Shown: in pieces, positions 61,801 through 64,000 of the stretch
Position numbering within the stretch: position 1 is the stretch's first letter
Layout of the letters: each line of letters opens with the position of its first letter
Assembly: GCA_023415205.1 (NCBI GenBank)
Contig: JAEZLR010000028.1
Location: 1-64,000, forward strand
Reading direction: 5' to 3'
Origin: Bacillota bacterium
GTDB lineage: Bacteria; Bacillota; Clostridia; DSM-8532
Length of the DNA: 64,000 nt
Made by a program: the position numbers and the translations under genes
The notes under the pieces: model-generated
Told to the model about the DNA's origin: nothing
Database searches by the model: none
The model's input: the letters and a program-made list of their open reading frames with translations, nothing else

Positions 61801-64000
61801 GCTTACGGCAGGGGGATATCCCAACGGTACGGCGATAGAAACCGTCCCCGGCGGATATGGTGATTCCCAGGTCAAGCTTGCGGGAAACCAAAGCTTTGCT
61901 GCAGCGGCATGGGTTAGGCAGAGCAAGAGCATCCATAAGGAAGCAGGGGATCCGGTAACCAATGCAGATATTGCATTGATGAGCAATAGTACAGAGATCA
62001 TGGCGGCCATGTACAATGGCACCGATTGGGAGGTCTTCCAACTGACCGACAATGCAACGCCCGATCTTGCACCGGCTGTGGCCACCAACGGAAGCAATGT
62101 AATGGTTGCCTGGAGAAGTGTCTATGCGGCTGACTCCACTAATCCGCTGGATTTTTCGGGTTCCGACACCATTAAGTATAGGATTTATAATAAGAGCACC
62201 GGCAAATGGTCTGAGATACAGACCTTGTACAATGGAACCTCAGGCGCTGTAAGAGGACTGGAAGCCTCCATGCTGGAGGATGGAGCATCCGCTGTTGTCT
62301 ATACCATTGCAGCCAACGATGTAGAGTTAACAGGCTCTGATATGAGCCCTCTTGAAACAGTCTATGCTGTCATCAGTCCCGACGGCAATGTTGTTAAGAA
62401 TGTAAGACAGACAAAGGACGCTTATCTGGACGAAAACCCCCAGATTACAACAGTGCGCTTTGAGGATGGCAAGGAGCGTTTTGTCCTTGGTTGGTACAGT
62501 GAGCATGATACCGACGGTGTGAAAGTTAACGATATTCGCCTGTCAGCCTTTGACAACACCGGCATTCTGCATGATGGGTTCATCGACAGCATCAATAGCG
62601 TCAATGCCAATGCCACAGTAAAAATCAGCAGAAACTTCCGCTTTGTAAACAACGCCAACACCATCGATGAGCTTTCCATCCTGTGGACCGAGACTGAAAA
62701 TGCCCATGTTACAGAGGACAAGAAGGTTGTTCCGGACAGGGATCTGCTCAAGGCGGTTAAATTCAGGAGTGATAAGGGCTTCATCTATATTACGGCTCCG
62801 CTTAAGGTTGCCGAAATGGATGATTATACGCTCATTGACCATTTCGGTGTATACAACGCCGGACTCAACACGGTTAAGGCCGTGTTGCTGGGAACAAACT
62901 ACGGTAGCGGCTACAGGGAGGTCACTATAGAGGTTGAGGATGGCAGCGGTACATCCACAAGGACTATTTTGGTGCCCATTGCTGTTTCCAATCTCTATAC
63001 GGCTACCGGAACCTACAAAAACAAAATCGGCGTTGATTATGTCGCTGTGGACTACACCTCAATTATTCGAGGTATGCAGATCCCGGTACAGTTTTCAGTC
63101 TATAACGGTGGTGTTGACATTATCAATAGCATCACACTGAAAATCGGCGACAATACGGCAGTGTATGATGAGGAATTCTCACTTCTACCCAATGACAGCA
63201 GAATTCTGACCGTTTATTATGATGTCCCCGAAGATAGGCTGGTCAATCCTTCATATACCATTACTGCCGAGTTTGAAAGCGCTGGAAGTGAGATTGTGAC
63301 CGACACTCTCTATCTGGATATCCCTGATATAGGTGTTTCCAGCTTGGTGTCCCTCAGTAATGACAATGGTAAACGTGTGATGGAGATGACCCTCTACAAT
63401 GGCAGTGACTCCATACTTGATGGAAGTGGCAGACAGGTCAAAATAGGCTTCTATTCCGATGAAGCCTGTACCGTCCCTGTCACCCAGATTTCTGGCCAGG
63501 AGGCAGGCAGCGTTTTCACTGTGGACGAAGAAGACCTGTCACTCATCGATGCAGGAGCCTATACGCACCAGTTCTACTTTGATATTGGCGCTTATGTGGG
63601 AGAAGGCAAAGAGATTCCGGATGGAGGAGTCAGACTCTATGCCAAGGCATGGATTGAAGAGAAGGTGGACCCTTCCGATGCGGCAAGTGAGATGGATACC
63701 ATTGTTGAGTATAATGATGCTAACAATATACGAACCATTCTTTTTGAGAGTCTGCTTGATTTATATCATGCTCCCGTGACCCTTTCAACAGAGCAAACCC
63801 GTGAAGCCGGAGAAACAGAGGCGAAAGTCATTGTCAAGAACAACTCCCTTGTCAATACTGCTACAGGAAATCTTATCGTCAGTTTACTGGATGAGTCGGG
63901 AAATGTATTGGACAGCCAACAGAGCTATGACACCCATGCCGCAAATCAAGGCCTTATCACCTTGGGTGGTGAACAAACAGCAGTTAGGGTATTCCGCTTC
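55862..64000 (+). CDS. giant secreted multidomain surface protein (3' end outside the window)
   Basis: An uninterrupted frame of 2713 codons runs off the window. The signal peptide (MQKNSVKMKILSILLIVSVL, cleaved near SPALAA, about residue 30) is followed by a helical segment holding two copies of a VDGxYLTL motif (about 84-95 and 113-124). A Calx-beta-like stretch is at about 250-310. Ig-like (BIG_2) segments follow, with WASSNTHVATIDKNG near 767 and WNSSDSSVASINF near 1113. A Gly-rich beta region lies near 1680-1740, repeated LTDDGQIMLYVSDAD-type text like sialidase/beta-propeller blades at about 1950-2220, and CARDB-like modules at about 2330-2700. It is probably an adhesin, matrix or surface enzyme scaffold. 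No anchor or catalytic motif is visible yet. Confidence 0.88.
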   Translation, partial: MQKNSVKMKILSILLIVSVLLTLIPSPALAAISATKNNSLEQNHEILEILKGIVGDDAKAQEILEMLMSLGLLDESGEFRSVQVNVDGEYLTLDDIRELVNSDDADLDKVVSVDGTYLTLGHLKVMIEIEDELQRLYETYFSEDITLSEEHKKALDSIEAQLEGEGIPLVSSMPLGDVHVPSGIDHTIRAMVDTSTLNCNNGSGSQSATIKLVDSNGNVLSKVPDYDISIRYRFVDGSAKKDTNYKETSGFSGTVKFTANSTQTQKNITFDIINDVSRFSGQKAFLIQFYDPSNIVLLDNNNGTEKDNMLSAEKVILINKNYTWPTIDRSFKVGNNFRLIKYSVNRSLWATSRDSYVIPDDMLDIIKNYGIYNTVELGVTVHENLVQISLFATIGDDGGNLFNDDFKPDGYYNYDILRLDTDGSAKAGVTYKKTFRPESFDLRKLEKTGSFSLHQGGSLYLAQNSPPYDIDYYSDRYIRFYDTVAPTVKSVTIPTSGVKYQYGQSIPVNVEFSEPVNMTNVQMNVNDRTLAPLESGSTGTSKATFLYEVNQREEFDDLTITDITGAVDLSEIEQEVYSGTAFNDVMGGLSKFYSFTTSTNATIQLDDNRNTVVTAFLPISDNELTRWIDHEVVYDETTGEMMLTTVYASIDGGTTKIPVFGVEGSDGALSGLQCTFTADLNLSDTDVTRAVEFFYADDGTTFKNMVGKYATYTVPPVVFLEADDIKISDDFPEDGVVFLQEGAASFNLTYNLKKSATWNKPEDFEWASSNTHVATIDKNGVIVLSGQPTGETPVFFTLTAKNGDMEGKAVTVSSTPLTVKVGLTPFLSIPEGTNQISVRSGDNAEVRWTSNLITKNAENGKNTEFTIEVFLADYMDGLLNKGPSIHVQTVTGNEIDPVSSYTIPASVLNGISLIGRYSYIVEVSAVHPYKAGESLKASAYISINSKPALVKLKSLDSYFITDNTESLNINWSLENFDTINGSEFEMEITDNAKGTVIHRQTNTQDSGGSHILSLPKVENGFRDVYTITTKAKNTLDSTWSYDSFVLYVYSDDALKIWIDGYDAGEAHTMSNREWISKLSSEEILALNREIYLKNVLSINYGDHTWGQLKDQIKWNSSDSSVASINFKDINIYNNIEDLSYISYRPTDTFILTGLRDGIARITATHAATNKTVSVDVEVDTLKDKLYLFQISPKAKTTLIYTNGNGEERTVETNDNGELALYEESGIQSEIHMKSSYGGSEYVGTLYNTVSSEKDYTMLELYPVNYFRLREISTAELFFIKPFVFPLRGGVPLYSGDVILRGGVYKNGEYCADAKLNDLPGTQDQIITIGENGKFTVKMDPTQFWVHSSDEELNANDELEFIFEVRFPDDEYYPYLLSINCNVGYEDAIKFGDKAIRLKKVPDENKYKPFIVTQYVDYGFKSNVLLNVLNFSGNIGLGQTTEQTELITTVFWWGEDINSDNEKHMLTLKDKHDIIPEGQTSSSLIYPFSTIKATRNNFIMNRDTMKDWLEPGERRAMSLILTQADGSPYKDEPLRFSIVNMVEVESAENSPEINDWYGDLSDFLEVNPTGLDVADDLIESGLKYLWKVGLDNEDTSGIFAVSLAPTVDPTVFSVLAHLNIGNMSNDNATGVYAEDDISYDLDYTPGLMDSIAMLKGNYLEKSKKTYKENSSKAVHRSGSVSYTLGGYIEGELRYNDDKKKWEFSTTGGGFNAGGGYSYSWNYNTFVGPVPVTAQFTLGGTAEVIFKSVVLEGDKAWKLYKEDSVKHYLTTLRLYAYIRAFAGLGFDYSIAAIKIGLFGQISVDAQFAFLNRPQIQSKPDAGQKLSMDGKVGIEVVLKFLFVSHEHVLASTDFNLMNKTYNQWDSIHKLWEDITKKNEDTSDKAKLMLSAPMTEDTPSNPVSSSTIIERRDYLEKFERTWNDPVSKRGLLMATGVTKDEVSHLETNSYPYSNPVLTDDGQIMLYVSDADSTDVEKTEVRWTKLTAGGYPNGTAIETVPGGYGDSQVKLAGNQSFAAAAWVRQSKSIHKEAGDPVTNADIALMSNSTEIMAAMYNGTDWEVFQLTDNATPDLAPAVATNGSNVMVAWRSVYAADSTNPLDFSGSDTIKYRIYNKSTGKWSEIQTLYNGTSGAVRGLEASMLEDGASAVVYTIAANDVELTGSDMSPLETVYAVISPDGNVVKNVRQTKDAYLDENPQITTVRFEDGKERFVLGWYSEHDTDGVKVNDIRLSAFDNTGILHDGFIDSINSVNANATVKISRNFRFVNNANTIDELSILWTETENAHVTEDKKVVPDRDLLKAVKFRSDKGFIYITAPLKVAEMDDYTLIDHFGVYNAGLNTVKAVLLGTNYGSGYREVTIEVEDGSGTSTRTILVPIAVSNLYTATGTYKNKIGVDYVAVDYTSIIRGMQIPVQFSVYNGGVDIINSITLKIGDNTAVYDEEFSLLPNDSRILTVYYDVPEDRLVNPSYTITAEFESAGSEIVTDTLYLDIPDIGVSSLVSLSNDNGKRVMEMTLYNGSDSILDGSGRQVKIGFYSDEACTVPVTQISGQEAGSVFTVDEEDLSLIDAGAYTHQFYFDIGAYVGEGKEIPDGGVRLYAKAWIEEKVDPSDAASEMDTIVEYNDANNIRTILFESLLDLYHAPVTLSTEQTREAGETEAKVIVKNNSLVNTATGNLIVSLLDESGNVLDSQQSYDTHAANQGLITLGGEQTAVRVFRF

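Noticed and set aside
1..64000. CRISPR array, insertion sequence or prophage
   Set aside because: No regularly spaced direct repeats, transposase, integrase, capsid or terminase text was seen in any gene or gap.

Overview
The window reads as chromosome of an anaerobic, endospore-forming member of the Clostridia (Bacillota). The signs are the spoIIAA-spoIIAB-sigF operon, the hprK-murB-rapZ-yvcK-whiA block, a T-box ahead of an archaeal-type AspRS, the [FeFe]-hydrogenase maturases HydE and HydG, anaerobic HemZ, and strong Shine-Dalgarno sites with many GTG/TTG starts. Base composition looks moderate (mid-40s % G+C by eye). I saw no insertion sequence, prophage, rRNA or CRISPR array, so genus is not assigned.

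Layout. (1) 1-7443: a five-gene minus-strand membrane glycosylation operon (GT-C transferase, PMT-type transferase with a discoidin-like insert, GtrA, FAD oxidoreductase, DPM-like GT2). It faces a convergent geranylgeranyl-reductase-like gene and sits behind a leader with four interchangeable inverted-repeat arms. (2) 7648-15610: thrC, then hprK-murB-rapZ-yvcK-whiA and a MATE exporter. (3) 15611-17936: possible gene debris, then a TetR gene and a flavin cassette (FMN-binding protein, flavodoxin), with one matched 26-bp operator at both promoters. (4) 18146-21403: the sigma-F operon, a convergent DUF1015 gene and a small membrane protein. (5) 21477-24895: T-box and aspS, an MFS exporter, and the remnant of a PfkB kinase. 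(6) 25188-28707: a lipoprotein, then an unassigned leader RNA with its own promoter and terminator ahead of a TM1266-type regulator, hydE and hydG. (7) 28843-41071: housekeeping genes alaS, hinT, rpsU, yqeY, recJ, relA, dtd, an MBL hydrolase and hemZ, then a flavin reductase and an orphan frame. (8) 41298-49389: a B1-lactamase-like lipoprotein that has lost half its metal ligands, a complete BMP/nucleoside ABC importer, a membrane-anchored phosphoesterase, and an ECF S-component overlapping a P-loop kinase gene. (9) 49576-55623: an antibiotic-resistance-type ABC-F gene behind a leader peptide and an RBS-masking hairpin, a zinc-ribbon membrane protein, a DUF2284 protein, pullulanase with a LacI-type operator, and tRNA-Leu(CAG). 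(10) 55862 to the window end: one uninterrupted frame of at least 2713 codons for a secreted multidomain surface protein.

How the genes fit together: the hprK block links carbon-catabolite signalling to wall synthesis and division. The glycosylation operon could decorate secreted proteins such as the giant one, but this is inference. Pullulanase and the BMP importer point to scavenging of glucans and nucleosides. The observations most worth testing are the three cis-regulatory leaders (7223-7443, 25756-25915, 51283-51425) and the metal-ligand-depleted lactamase homologue.
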